Shown: one piece after another, positions 35,403 through 44,521 of the stretch
How the letters are laid out: the number at the start of each line of letters is the position of its first letter
Numbering within the stretch: the first letter of the stretch is position 1
Assembly (NCBI RefSeq): GCF_900100375.1
Contig: NZ_FNEZ01000002.1
Span: forward strand, 248,001-312,000
Direction of reading: 5' to 3'
DNA from: Flavobacterium noncentrifugens
GTDB taxonomy: Bacteria; Bacteroidota; Bacteroidia; Flavobacteriales; Flavobacteriaceae
Length of the DNA stretch: 64,000 bases
Program-made: the position numbers and the translations under genes
Notes under the pieces: model-generated
The model's input: the letters and a program-made list of their open reading frames with translations, nothing else
Told to the model about the DNA's origin: nothing
Database searches by the model: none

Positions 35403-36517
35403 GATTTGCCATCATTACACATGTTCCGCACGGTTTGGCAAATGATTCTTATTTTGCTTATGCACCTTATGTTCGTGAAATGAATATCTGGACGCAATTT
35501 ACCGATGCTGTCGAAATTGTTGCGCCGTTGGAACTCGTGCAAAAAACTGCCATTGCCATCGATTACAATCAAAAAGATATAATATTTTCGGATATCAAAA
35601 GCATGAATTTAATCGGGTTTAAATCGATTTTATCTTCATTGCTGCATACGCCGAAAACCGCGTATAAAATTTTCCGTGCCATGCGTCGCGCAGACCATAT
35701 TCATTTGCGCTGTCCGGGAAATATCGGACTGTTGGGCTGTTTCATACAGATCTTTTTTCCGGGAAAAACGAAAACTGCCAAATATGCGGGCAATTGGGAT
35801 CCGGATGCTGCTCAGCCACTAACTTACCGCATCCAGAAATGGATCCTCAACAATACGTTCCTGACAAAAAACATGCAGGTATTGGTCTATGGGGAATGGC
35901 TAGGAAGTTCGAAAAACATCAAGCCATTTTTTACGGCTACATATCGTGACAGCGATAAAATCCCGGTTGAGCCGAGGATGCTTCATAACAACATCAGGTT
36001 TTTATTCGTAGGTTCGCTTGCCATTGGAAAAAGGCCGCTTTACGCCATTCAGCTTGTGCAGCAATTGTCGCAATCGGGTTTCAAAGTGTCTTTGGATTTA
36101 TTTGGCGAAGGGCGCGAAATGCAGGTTTTAAAAGATTATTGTCTGTCACACGAATTGCAGGATATTGTTCGTTTTCAAGGCAACCAAGCCGAAGCTGTCG
36201 TTAGGAAAGCCTATCAGGAAAGCCATTTCGTGCTGTTGCCATCCCAAAGTGAAGGCTGGCCGAAAGTCCTCGCCGAAGCGATGTTCTGGGGCTGTTTGCC
36301 AGTTGCCTCAAAAGTTTCCTGCGTGCCATCGATGCTGGATCATGGAAAAAGGGGCATTTTGCTGGCGATGGATTTAAACCAGGATGTTTCAGAAATCAAA
36401 AATATCCTTGAAAACCAGCAGCAATATGATGATAAAGTTTTAAAAAGTGTGGCTTGGTCACGTGATTATACCTTAGATTTGTTCCAAAATCAAATAAAAG
36501 CCTTGCTTCGTCCATGA
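35399..36517 (+). CDS. Glycosyltransferase family 4
   Basis: 372 residues. The donor domain shows FLFVGSLAIGKRPLYAIQLV, LDLFGEGREMQVL, VRFQGNQAEAVVRKAYQESH and LLPSQSEGWPKVLAEAMFWG (EX7E) then ASKVSCVPSML. The N-terminal half begins MRFAIITHVPHGLANDSYFA and has HIHLRCPGNIGL. Retaining GT-B enzyme. ATGA overlaps link it to the genes on both sides. Confidence 0.92.
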   Translation: MRFAIITHVPHGLANDSYFAYAPYVREMNIWTQFTDAVEIVAPLELVQKTAIAIDYNQKDIIFSDIKSMNLIGFKSILSSLLHTPKTAYKIFRAMRRADHIHLRCPGNIGLLGCFIQIFFPGKTKTAKYAGNWDPDAAQPLTYRIQKWILNNTFLTKNMQVLVYGEWLGSSKNIKPFFTATYRDSDKIPVEPRMLHNNIRFLFVGSLAIGKRPLYAIQLVQQLSQSGFKVSLDLFGEGREMQVLKDYCLSHELQDIVRFQGNQAEAVVRKAYQESHFVLLPSQSEGWPKVLAEAMFWGCLPVASKVSCVPSMLDHGKRGILLAMDLNQDVSEIKNILENQQQYDDKVLKSVAWSRDYTLDLFQNQIKALLRP

Positions 36518-37587
36518 GAATACTCCAGATTATCGATTCGCTTGAAACCGGCGGTGCAGAAAGGGTAGCAGTAAACTATGCCAATGCACTTGCTAAAAAA
36601 GCAGCATTCTCGGGTTTGGCGGCAACGAGAAAAGAAGGCAGCCTTAAAAACCAGATCGCAGCTGATGTAGCTTATTTGTTTTTGGATCGGAAAGGAAAAT
36701 TTGATCTGGGCGCCATTTTCCGGCTGAAATCTTTCTGCAAAACACATCAGGTAGATTTTGTACAGGCACACGGCACATCATTTTTTACAGCGGTTTTGCT
36801 GAAATTTATCCATCCAAAAATCAGCATTATCTGGCATGACCATTACGGAATGAGCGAATTTCTGGATGCAAGAAAAGCAACTGCGCTTAAAATTGCTTCG
36901 TTCTTTTTTAGCGGAATTGTAGCGGTAAATACGATTTTGCAACAATGGGCGTTAAAAGAGCTGCACTGTAAAAAAGTGGTCTATCTTCCCAATTTTACAA
37001 ATTACGGAAAAGAAATCGCCGAAACGGTTTTGAATGGCTCCAATGGAAAACGGATTTTATGCCTGGCAAACCTTCGGGCCCAAAAAGACCATTTTTTATT
37101 GATTGAAGTAGCAAAACAACTCAAAGAAAGCCATCCGGACTGGACGTTTCATCTGGTTGGAAAAGATTTTGAAGATGGGTATTCGAAGCAAGTCAGGAAT
37201 GCAATTCTAACTGAAAACCTTCAGGAACACGTGTTTTTGTACGGATCTAAAAATGATACCGAAAATATTATCAAACAATCGGAAATTGCCATACTGACTT
37301 CAGGTTCAGAAGGTTTGCCGGTTGCATTGCTTGAATACGGATTGTTTAAAAAACCGGTGGTGCTGACGAATGTTGGGGAAATTCCGTTAATCGTTAAAGA
37401 TGGAAAAAATGGATTTACGGTTCCGGCCGGAAATGCACCATTGTTTTATGATGCTTTAACGCGTTTGATTGAAAATCCCGATTTGCGTGCCGATTTCGGA
37501 AATGAACTTTATTCAGTGATACAGGCAAATAATTCCGAAGAGGCAGTTGTAAACCAATTCCTGTCATGGATTAAAAAAATGAACTAA
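36514..37587 (+). CDS. Glycosyltransferase family 4
   Basis: 357 residues. RILQIIDSLETGGAERVAVN is the classic GT4 N-terminal glycine-rich segment. The donor domain has LCLANLRAQKDHFLLIEVA, FHLVGKDFED, VFLYGSKNDTENIIKQSE and LTSGSEGLPVALLEYGLFKK (EX7E). The stop TAA is directly followed by the ATG of the polymerase gene, with no spacer. Confidence 0.93.
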   Translation: MRILQIIDSLETGGAERVAVNYANALAKKAAFSGLAATRKEGSLKNQIAADVAYLFLDRKGKFDLGAIFRLKSFCKTHQVDFVQAHGTSFFTAVLLKFIHPKISIIWHDHYGMSEFLDARKATALKIASFFFSGIVAVNTILQQWALKELHCKKVVYLPNFTNYGKEIAETVLNGSNGKRILCLANLRAQKDHFLLIEVAKQLKESHPDWTFHLVGKDFEDGYSKQVRNAILTENLQEHVFLYGSKNDTENIIKQSEIAILTSGSEGLPVALLEYGLFKKPVVLTNVGEIPLIVKDGKNGFTVPAGNAPLFYDALTRLIENPDLRADFGNELYSVIQANNSEEAVVNQFLSWIKKMN

Positions 37588-38940
37588 ATGCAGGCTTCAG
37601 ATAAAAATTACTTATATCTTATTTTGGGTCACATTGTCCTGGGTGCGGCGCTTTTCTATTTTCCGCTACTTGCAAAAGTATATGGTTTTGCGATTATTAT
37701 ATTTGGCGTGTATTACATCTTCATTACTGAAAATAAAAAGAATGAAGTTTTATATGCCACCGCATATATGGTTGGGAGCGAGATCATTTTAAGGATGACC
37801 AATGGAAATCCGTTATATGAATTTTCGAAATACGGCGTGATCTTATACATTCTCATGGGGATTTATTACAGCGGAATCTCGAAACACGGCCTTTCCTATT
37901 GGATTTTCTTATTGTTGCTGATCCCAGGTGTGATGATCGCACTTTCTGTAATAGACCGGACAGGAGATTTGAGGAAAGAAATTTCATTTGCCATTTCAGG
38001 GCCGTTATGCCTTGGCATTTGCTCGTTGTTTACCTATACAAGAGAAGTAACGTTCAAGCAAATCAATACAACGCTATTGTGTGTCGCATTGCCCATTGTT
38101 TCGTGTACGGTGTTTTTAATTTTGTATTCGCCAACCGTAAGGGATGTTTTAACGGGAACGGGTTCCAGTAGTGAGACTTCTGGCGGTTTCGGGCCAAATC
38201 AGGTTTCAACCGCACTTGGATTGGCCATTTTTATTTTCGTTTCCAGGCTGTTATTCAATTCAAAAACAAAACTGACACTTGCGGTCAATTTGATTTTAGT
38301 AGCGGTTATCGGCTTTCGCGGACTTGTCACGTTTTCCCGGGGCGGAATCCTTACGAGTGTATTTATGATCATCATCTTGTTGTATTTTACTTATTCGAAA
38401 GTAGGCAACAGCGCGAAAAACAAAATAAATTACCTGATTTTATTCCTTGGAATGACACTGGTTGCCGTTTGGATCTATTCACAAAATCAAACAGACGGGC
38501 TTTTAAACAAGCGCTACTCAAATCAGGATGCTGCAGGCCGTGAAAAATCGAGCCAGTTTACAGGAAGGGAAGAGATTGCGGCTCAGGAAATCGACCTTTT
38601 TCTCGAAAATCCGATTTTTGGTGCGGGTGCTGGGCGAAGCGTGCAATTGCGTTTGGAAAAGCACGGTGGAGAGCGCGTACTGTCTCATAGCGAAATTACC
38701 AGGATGCTTTCAGAACACGGCGCACTTGGAATTATTGGATTGATGATACTGCTGTTTACCCCGATTATTTTAAAACTGGACAACAGCCATAATATTTACT
38801 TGTTTTGCTTTGTCGTTTTTTGGCTGTTCACCATCAACCATGCTGCAATGCGGATGGCCCTGCCAGCTTATATTTATTCACTTTCCCTTTTAAAAGTTGT
38901 CATGAATGAAGAACCGGAACCTGCTGTACATCGGGAATAA
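37588..38940 (+). CDS. O-antigen polymerase/ligase family membrane protein (Wzy/WaaL type)
   Basis: 450 residues with about ten to twelve predicted membrane helices. The large outside loop contains GAGAGRSVQLRLEKHGGERV followed by SHSEITRMLSEHGALG, the Wzy_C-type signature in which a histidine precedes E(x)5-6EHGxxG. GFGPNQVSTALGLA is another typical stretch. Such proteins polymerise repeat units or attach chains to lipid A core at the periplasmic face. Which of the two applies cannot be told. Its last 35 bases overlap the next gene. Confidence 0.85.
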   Translation: MQASDKNYLYLILGHIVLGAALFYFPLLAKVYGFAIIIFGVYYIFITENKKNEVLYATAYMVGSEIILRMTNGNPLYEFSKYGVILYILMGIYYSGISKHGLSYWIFLLLLIPGVMIALSVIDRTGDLRKEISFAISGPLCLGICSLFTYTREVTFKQINTTLLCVALPIVSCTVFLILYSPTVRDVLTGTGSSSETSGGFGPNQVSTALGLAIFIFVSRLLFNSKTKLTLAVNLILVAVIGFRGLVTFSRGGILTSVFMIIILLYFTYSKVGNSAKNKINYLILFLGMTLVAVWIYSQNQTDGLLNKRYSNQDAAGREKSSQFTGREEIAAQEIDLFLENPIFGAGAGRSVQLRLEKHGGERVLSHSEITRMLSEHGALGIIGLMILLFTPIILKLDNSHNIYLFCFVVFWLFTINHAAMRMALPAYIYSLSLLKVVMNEEPEPAVHRE

Positions 38941-39922
38941 GCTTGCCAGCCATGGCGTTACGATGACTTCGATCGAGTCGCTTGGGCAGCTTCTTGAAAG
39001 TGAAGGTTATCATTTATGGTATGCCTCATCAAAAAAAAATAAAGCATTGCGGCTTATCGATATGATTTTGAAAACCATACGGTATGCTAAAAAAGCGGAT
39101 TATGTGCTGATCGATACCTACAGCACCAGTAATTTCTGGTTTGCGTTTATAATCAGTCAATTGTGCAGGATATTGGATGCAAAATACATTGCGAACTTAC
39201 ATGGCGGAAACCTTCCAAACCGCCTGAAGAACAATCCGGTATTGTGCCGGATGATTTTCAAGAATGCTTACAAAAATGTCGCACCTTCAAATTATCTGCT
39301 TCAGGCTTTTGAAAACCGTGGCTTTGCAGAATTATTATTCATCCCAAACACGCTGGAAATCCAGAATTACACGTTTAAGCAACGCAAAAAACTTCGGCCT
39401 AAATTGTTATGGGTGAGATCGTTGGCTTCGATTTACAATCCTGAAATGGCGTTGCAGGTTTTGGGCCAACTTCAAAATGATTTTGCCGATGCCAGCCTGT
39501 GCATGGTTGGGCCGGATAAGGAAAATAAGCTGCAGGATCTAGAGCAAATTGCCGATGTGAACCATCTAAATGTCAATTTTACCGGGAAATTATCAAAACC
39601 GGATTGGACGAAACTTTCAGCAGAATATGACATTTTCATCAATACCACACATTTTGACAACACGCCAGTCAGTGTCATGGAGGCAATGGCGCTGGGGCTT
39701 CCCGTTGTTTCTACCAATGTTGGCGGGATCCCGTATTTGCTCGAAAACAGTAAAACGGCCATGCTTGTAAATGATAACGATGCAAGCGCCATGGTCTCGG
39801 CGATTAAAGAATTGATTTTTAACGACAGCCTGAGCAACCAAATCATTGGCAATGCCTTAGATTTAGTGGAAAAATTCGACTGGAGTATTGTTAAAACCAA
39901 GTGGAATGAAATTTTAATTTAA
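38906..39922 (+). CDS. Glycosyltransferase family 4
   Basis: 338 residues. The ATG lies inside the end of the polymerase gene (35-base overlap in another frame). The protein starts KNRNLLYIGNKLASHGVTMT. KYIANLHGGNLPNRL and VAPSNYLLQAF belong to the acceptor half. LLWVRSLASIYNPEMALQVL, LCMVGPDKENK, VNFTGKLSKPDWTKLSAEYD and HFDNTPVSVMEAMALGLPVV give the donor half. A retaining GT-B enzyme, the last glycosyltransferase before the initiating transferase. Confidence 0.92.
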   Translation: MKNRNLLYIGNKLASHGVTMTSIESLGQLLESEGYHLWYASSKKNKALRLIDMILKTIRYAKKADYVLIDTYSTSNFWFAFIISQLCRILDAKYIANLHGGNLPNRLKNNPVLCRMIFKNAYKNVAPSNYLLQAFENRGFAELLFIPNTLEIQNYTFKQRKKLRPKLLWVRSLASIYNPEMALQVLGQLQNDFADASLCMVGPDKENKLQDLEQIADVNHLNVNFTGKLSKPDWTKLSAEYDIFINTTHFDNTPVSVMEAMALGLPVVSTNVGGIPYLLENSKTAMLVNDNDASAMVSAIKELIFNDSLSNQIIGNALDLVEKFDWSIVKTKWNEILI

Positions 39923-39976
39923 TGCCAAACATCTTTCATAATTTAGTAAATTGCGAACTTTTACAACCCCTGTCTG

Positions 39977-41377
39977 ATGATTGATAACAAGAAGATCCAT
40001 TTCGAAATTTCAGAGCGCAAAATTTTGCTGCGCATTTTCGATGTGCTTTCGGTGCTTCTGGTTTTGTATCTGATTGGCGTGGTGTTCGATTTCAAGTATT
40101 TCAATATTTCCACAAATAATTTTTACTGGACAATTGTATTGGGTTTGTACATCAATATCATCGGAACAGTATTCGAAATGTACAATCTACAGGTGGCCAG
40201 CAACCAGTTTCAGGTCATAAAAAGTACCATATTGACCACTTCGGTTACCGTATTAATTTACCTGCTTACGCCAATATATACGCCACAATTGCCTTCCAAC
40301 AGGATACAGATTTTGTTCTTTTTCCTGGCGATTTTATCGGCATTGTTTCTATGGAGGTTATTCTATGTACATTTTCTGGCATCAGACCGTTTCATCAAAA
40401 AAGTAATACTGATTTGCGATAGGGAGCAGGTAGAAGAACTTGTTTTGGGGCTCGAAAGTGTCGATCCGCATTATAAAGTCATGGGTTATGTCAATTCCGA
40501 CAGCGTCCAGAATACGCCGATGAATCTTCAAAATGATTTCATTTCAAACATCAACATCGATAAACTGGAAGAATTTGTACTGCACAATTCGGTTTCAGAA
40601 ATCGTTATTGCTTCGCAGAAAACCGACGGAATTACCGTAAATCTGTACAACCAGCTGATCCATTTGCTCGAAAAAGGGTTTATTATCAGGGAATACACAC
40701 AAGTTTACGAAAACATTACACAAAGAATTCCGGTACAATATGTTGCGCGTGATTTTTACCGTTATTTCCCGTTCAGCCGAAGCAACCAGAATCATTTGTA
40801 TTTGCTGGTCACCAGGATTCTTGAAATTATTTTTTCATTATCTGGTCTTGCAATCGGATTGGTTTTATTGCCGCTGATTATTATTGGAAATTTACTCGGA
40901 AACCGCGGAAGGCTTTTTTATACGCAGGAACGCATCGGGAAAAATGGGGAGGTTTTTAAAATATTGAAATTCAGGACAATGGTTAAAAATGCTGAAGCCA
41001 ATGGAGCGGTATTTACAACGATCAATGATTCCAGAATCACGCTTTTTGGCAAGTTTCTCAGAAAAACCAGGATTGACGAATTTCCACAATTTATCAATAT
41101 CTTAAAAGGCGATATGGGCGTCATTGGGCCACGTCCGGAACGTCCTGTTTTTGTAAATGAAATCGCCGAAGTCATGCCGTTTTATGAAACGCGTCATGTG
41201 ATAAAACCCGGATTAACAGGCTGGGCGCAGGTGAATTATTCCTATGGGGAAACGATCGATGACAGTTTGATCAAACTGCAATACGACCTGTATTACATCA
41301 AACACCGCAGCATTTTCCTTGATGTGAATATTGTTTTCAAAACCTTCAGTACGGTTTTATTCTACCGAGGCCAGTAA
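39977..41377 (+). CDS. Polyprenyl-phosphate sugar-1-phosphate transferase (WcaJ-like)
   Basis: 466 residues. Four to five N-terminal membrane helices (to about residue 140) lead to a Rossmann-like CoA_binding_3 domain, one re-entrant helix near 275-305, and the C-terminal PF02397 domain: YTQERIGKNGEVFKILKFRT, KTRIDEFPQFINILKGDM with the catalytic Asp-Glu pair, and VIGPRPERPVF. The enzyme starts each repeat unit by moving hexose- or N-acetylhexosamine-1-phosphate to undecaprenyl phosphate. It is a full-length polyisoprenyl-phosphate hexose-1-phosphate transferase and is the second initiating transferase of the locus, the first being cut at the window start. Confidence 0.95.
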   Translation: MIDNKKIHFEISERKILLRIFDVLSVLLVLYLIGVVFDFKYFNISTNNFYWTIVLGLYINIIGTVFEMYNLQVASNQFQVIKSTILTTSVTVLIYLLTPIYTPQLPSNRIQILFFFLAILSALFLWRLFYVHFLASDRFIKKVILICDREQVEELVLGLESVDPHYKVMGYVNSDSVQNTPMNLQNDFISNINIDKLEEFVLHNSVSEIVIASQKTDGITVNLYNQLIHLLEKGFIIREYTQVYENITQRIPVQYVARDFYRYFPFSRSNQNHLYLLVTRILEIIFSLSGLAIGLVLLPLIIIGNLLGNRGRLFYTQERIGKNGEVFKILKFRTMVKNAEANGAVFTTINDSRITLFGKFLRKTRIDEFPQFINILKGDMGVIGPRPERPVFVNEIAEVMPFYETRHVIKPGLTGWAQVNYSYGETIDDSLIKLQYDLYYIKHRSIFLDVNIVFKTFSTVLFYRGQ

Positions 41378-41379
41378 GA

Positions 41380-42510
41380 TTATCTGCTTATTTTCTGGGT
41401 TTTGTTTGCCAATGCCAATCTGATCAAAATAATCAGGTTAACAACAATTAACGGCGAAACAATCAGTAAATGTACTTTGTTCAGCATGTAAATCACGTAA
41501 AGTGCGATGCAGGCCATTGCAAAAACAGAAGCCCGGAATATCCACTTGCTTTTTTTTCTCAAAATAAATACAATCAGCAGCAGCAAAACCGGATTGAACA
41601 GCAAGATGTTGTAATTGTATTGAAGCTCATGGTGAAAGGAATACAATCCGGCCACCGAAAAGAACAGTCCGATCGCGCCAACGATCAAAAAGTAAAAAAG
41701 ATTTAAATTCCTTGTCTTTGCAACGACGAGAAGAATCAGCAAAATCAGGAAAGTAAACACATTGTTCCACCACGAAAACGGATGTTCGGGTTCTATCTGT
41801 AAAATGGGATCTTTTTGATTGGAAAGCAATTTTCCGTTATATTTTACAACGTTTAAACTTTCTTCCAATTCTGACGGAAGGAAAATCTTCGTCGCCTTTT
41901 CATCCACCTTTTTTCCGAAAATAATGCTGGTTCCAAGTTGTTCATAAAAATGATTGCTGAAATACGGATACAGTACTTCGCGGTAAGTCACAGCCGTATT
42001 TCCCACTTTTACAATCGCATTTTTCCCGAGGATTTTATTCAGGATGTCAACGACCATCGTCGTGCAGTTGCGGTCAATGAATTTGTAAGTATAAAACCGT
42101 TCATCCGAATATAAGGTTGAATTGAGTTTATCAAATAATTTTTGTTTTTGTTCCTGCGATACATTCAAAACCTGCTCAGAAACCGAACGTTTTTCGTAGA
42201 CATATTGTTCCCTAAAATCGGCAAATGTACCGGCGGTAACGAAATATTGCAAATCTCCTTTTGAAAATTTAAGTACGAAATTTGGCGTGTCAAAATCGAA
42301 TGCACCGTAATTGTAAACCACATCAAGCGAACGCGCCGGATCGTTGATTCTAATCGCGGTATGTCCGAAAAGGGAATACACTTCATTGCCAATTCCGCAC
42401 GTAATCACGCTGACCTGCGCCTGTTCTGAAAGCGTATTGGCTTGTGAAAAAACCGAAAAACTGCTGAAAAAGAGAAAAAGAATTAGGAATGAAGCCTTTA
42501 ATCCGCGCAT
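41380..42510 (-). CDS. Lnb N-terminal periplasmic domain (DUF4105) protein with C-terminal membrane helices
   Basis: 376 residues. A signal peptide (to about residue 23) precedes a papain/NlpC-like domain with SVITCGIGNEVYSLFGHTAI (H50) and DRNCTTMVVDIL (C149), the His and Cys expected for catalysis. Five C-terminal helices start at about residue 240. The N-terminal domain matches the family that includes Lnb, a lipoprotein intramolecular transacylase of some Gram-positives. In Bacteroidota the function is not established. The stop lies two bases from the stop of the convergent sugar-transferase gene. Confidence 0.85.
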   Translation of the reverse strand: MRGLKASFLILFLFFSSFSVFSQANTLSEQAQVSVITCGIGNEVYSLFGHTAIRINDPARSLDVVYNYGAFDFDTPNFVLKFSKGDLQYFVTAGTFADFREQYVYEKRSVSEQVLNVSQEQKQKLFDKLNSTLYSDERFYTYKFIDRNCTTMVVDILNKILGKNAIVKVGNTAVTYREVLYPYFSNHFYEQLGTSIIFGKKVDEKATKIFLPSELEESLNVVKYNGKLLSNQKDPILQIEPEHPFSWWNNVFTFLILLILLVVAKTRNLNLFYFLIVGAIGLFFSVAGLYSFHHELQYNYNILLFNPVLLLLIVFILRKKSKWIFRASVFAMACIALYVIYMLNKVHLLIVSPLIVVNLIILIRLALANKTQKISR

Positions 42511-42557
42511 AATGTTGAAATAGAAATTCGCTGCAATTTAAGACAATTTCCGCAATG

Positions 42558-43643
42558 CTACCTGAAAATTCCAAGGTCGACTTTCACTGAAAAAATATTC
42601 GAATACAAGGCCGCACTCTGGTTTCCCAAATCGGTCAGCGCGTAATCGATCTGTATGCCTTTGTATTTAAATCCGAGTCCGATATTGGGCTGGAAACTCA
42701 GTTTTTTCGTATCGTCGATTTGTGTGATCGTCTGGAAATTCCCAAATCCGGTGCGTAGAAATACCAGATCGGTGTAACCAAATTCAAAACCAACTGCCGG
42801 AGCAATGCTCACAAAACTTGTCGAAATAATGTCATTCGTCTGGTAAAATTCCATATTCAGATTGGCTGAAGCCAAAAGCGTGTAATCATAGTGAAATTCA
42901 AACTTTTTCGACATGCCGAGTTGTGCTTTTGGAAGCGTGATCTCAGTACTTTCAGGCAAATCCTGGTTTTGACCTTCTACTGCATTTTTAATCTTGGCGT
43001 ATTCGTCTTCGTCGATGTTCCAGATGTTGTAAGTTGTCGTAATGTCGCGCAGCATCAGGCCGAATTTCCAGTCGTTGCGTTCAAACTGAAATCCAACATC
43101 AACTCCAAATCCCCACGAATTTGCAAATTTTCCAATGATTCTGCGGATGATTTTCGCATTCACTCCATATTGAAACCCTTCAAGCGGCAATTTTCTGGCG
43201 TATGAAAAAGTCACGCCATAATCGGCAGTCGAAAATTTGCTGATGCGGTTGTAATCGATATTTCCCTGGTCGTCGATCAGTTCGGTCGTGTCCAAAATAT
43301 CATCCACACCAAAACGGATCGCCGAAATTCCCCAGGCGCTGTTGTCGTCAATTTTAGTAGCAAAGCCTGCATAATCATATTGGGCAATATTCGCAAAATA
43401 ACTCGCATGCATTAAAGAAACCTGCCTGTCTTCAACGCCAAGCAACCCGGCCGGATTCCAGTAGCCCGCATTGACATCTGACGTATTTGCAGTTACGGCA
43501 TTCGCCATTCCCAGCGCAGCGGCATCGACCCCAATGTTCATGAATTCATTCGAATATTTCCGCACAGCCTGTCCGTAAGACGCAGCAAACAAAAAGAGTA
43601 AGAGGAAAAGCGGAATTTTTTTCAAGGTAAATTTTTTATGCAA
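42558..43643 (-). CDS. PorV/PorQ-family outer-membrane protein
   Basis: 361 residues if the TTG at 43643 is used. A second in-frame TTG at 43625 would give a standard MKKIPLFLLL signal peptide and 355 residues. No ATG precedes the signal. The mature part has GVDAAALGMANAVTA and NAGYWNPAGLLG, the FadL-like N-terminal marks of PorV/PorQ, then alternating beta strands ending in LGIFR. PorV and PorQ shuttle or anchor type IX secretion substrates. This is a PorV-like paralogue (often called PorV2) whose exact role is unknown. Confidence 0.85.
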   Translation of the reverse strand: MHKKFTLKKIPLFLLLFLFAASYGQAVRKYSNEFMNIGVDAAALGMANAVTANTSDVNAGYWNPAGLLGVEDRQVSLMHASYFANIAQYDYAGFATKIDDNSAWGISAIRFGVDDILDTTELIDDQGNIDYNRISKFSTADYGVTFSYARKLPLEGFQYGVNAKIIRRIIGKFANSWGFGVDVGFQFERNDWKFGLMLRDITTTYNIWNIDEDEYAKIKNAVEGQNQDLPESTEITLPKAQLGMSKKFEFHYDYTLLASANLNMEFYQTNDIISTSFVSIAPAVGFEFGYTDLVFLRTGFGNFQTITQIDDTKKLSFQPNIGLGFKYKGIQIDYALTDLGNQSAALYSNIFSVKVDLGIFR

Positions 43644-43671
43644 AAAGGGTTTTGTTCTTTTTAACGGCGCT

Positions 43672-43679
43672 CAAAAATA
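43672..43679 (-). promoter_or_regulatory. -7 element TATTTTTG for the PorV/PorQ-family gene
   Basis: On the minus strand the bases read TATTTTTG, matching TAnnTTTG, 29 bases before the first TTG start. A CAA at 43705-43707 (TTG on the minus strand) is 25 bases away, slightly longer than usual. Confidence 0.4.
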
Positions 43680-43761
43680 TAAATTTTTATCGAGGAAACC
43701 GGGGCAAACCGCAATATTATGATCGCGAAAACAGTTTGTAAAATCTCTACTAAAAACGCAC

Positions 43762-43789
43762 TTGTCTTTAACTTATTGTACTAAATTTG
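43762..43789 (+). promoter_or_regulatory. Bacteroidota promoter for pssA
   Basis: TTG at 43762-43764, a 17-base spacer and TAAATTTG at 43782-43789 match the flavobacterial consensus. It argues for the ATG at 43810 as start, because the longer frame would begin inside the -33 element. Confidence 0.75.
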
Positions 43790-43809
43790 TTTTTCAAAAA
43801 TTGAAGCAG

Positions 43810-44514
43810 ATGAACATTAAAAAACACGTCCCGAATACGATCACACTTCTCAACCTTTTATGCGGCTGCATCGCGGCGGTTTTTGCTTTTGAACGCAACT
43901 TTGAGATGGCTTTTGCATTCGTTTGCCTTGGGATTTTTCTTGATTTTTTTGACGGATTTTTCGCAAGATTATTCAAAGTCGCCGGCCCGCTCGGATTGCA
44001 GTTGGATTCCTTGGCAGATATGGTTACAAGTGGCGTCGTTCCCGGATTGATAATGTATGATTTGATGAAAACCGGTTCGGGCTGGAATTCGCCGATCGTA
44101 CCTTTTTTAGGATTTATCATTACGCTTGGATCGTGTTATAGGTTGGCGAATTTCAATATCGACACGCGCCAGACCGATTCTTTCATTGGATTGCCAACAC
44201 CGGCGAATGCCCTGTTTATTCTGAGCTTGCCATTGGTTAAAATGCACAGTACTTCCATTATTTTGGATGAGATTTTAAGCGATCACGGCATTTTACTCGC
44301 GATTGCAGTTTTTAGCGCGTACATTTTAAATGCAGAGATTCCGCTGTTTTCGTTAAAGATTAAAAACTTCACTTTTGCAGCCAATAAAATCCAGATGGTT
44401 TTTCTTGCAATCGCTTTAATCATGTTGCTGACTTTGCAATATCTGGCACTTCCACTGATTATTATTACATACGTGTTGATGTCTGTGGTCAACAACAAAT
44501 TCCTGAAAAAATAA
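43810..44514 (+). CDS. pssA: CDP-diacylglycerol--serine O-phosphatidyltransferase
   Basis: 234 residues from the ATG at 43810, chosen because a good promoter ends 20 bases upstream. The CDP-alcohol phosphatidyltransferase signature DGFFARLFKVAGPLGLQLDS (continuing to the final metal-binding Asp) fits DGx2ARx8Gx3Dx3D. Seven or eight membrane helices follow the MNIKKHVPNTITLLNLLCG start, typical of type II PssA. It makes phosphatidylserine, precursor of phosphatidylethanolamine. The lysozyme gene starts seven bases after its stop. Confidence 0.9.
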   Translation: MNIKKHVPNTITLLNLLCGCIAAVFAFERNFEMAFAFVCLGIFLDFFDGFFARLFKVAGPLGLQLDSLADMVTSGVVPGLIMYDLMKTGSGWNSPIVPFLGFIITLGSCYRLANFNIDTRQTDSFIGLPTPANALFILSLPLVKMHSTSIILDEILSDHGILLAIAVFSAYILNAEIPLFSLKIKNFTFAANKIQMVFLAIALIMLLTLQYLALPLIIITYVLMSVVNNKFLKK

Positions 44515-44521
44515 TTTTCCG

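Noticed and set aside
38906..38940. Frameshift between the polymerase gene and the next GT4 gene
   Set aside because: Both proteins are complete with normal ends, so the 35-base overlap is a real gene overlap.
43762..43809. Upstream TTG start for pssA
   Set aside because: The TTG is the -33 element of a good promoter, so the extra 16 residues would not be transcribed.
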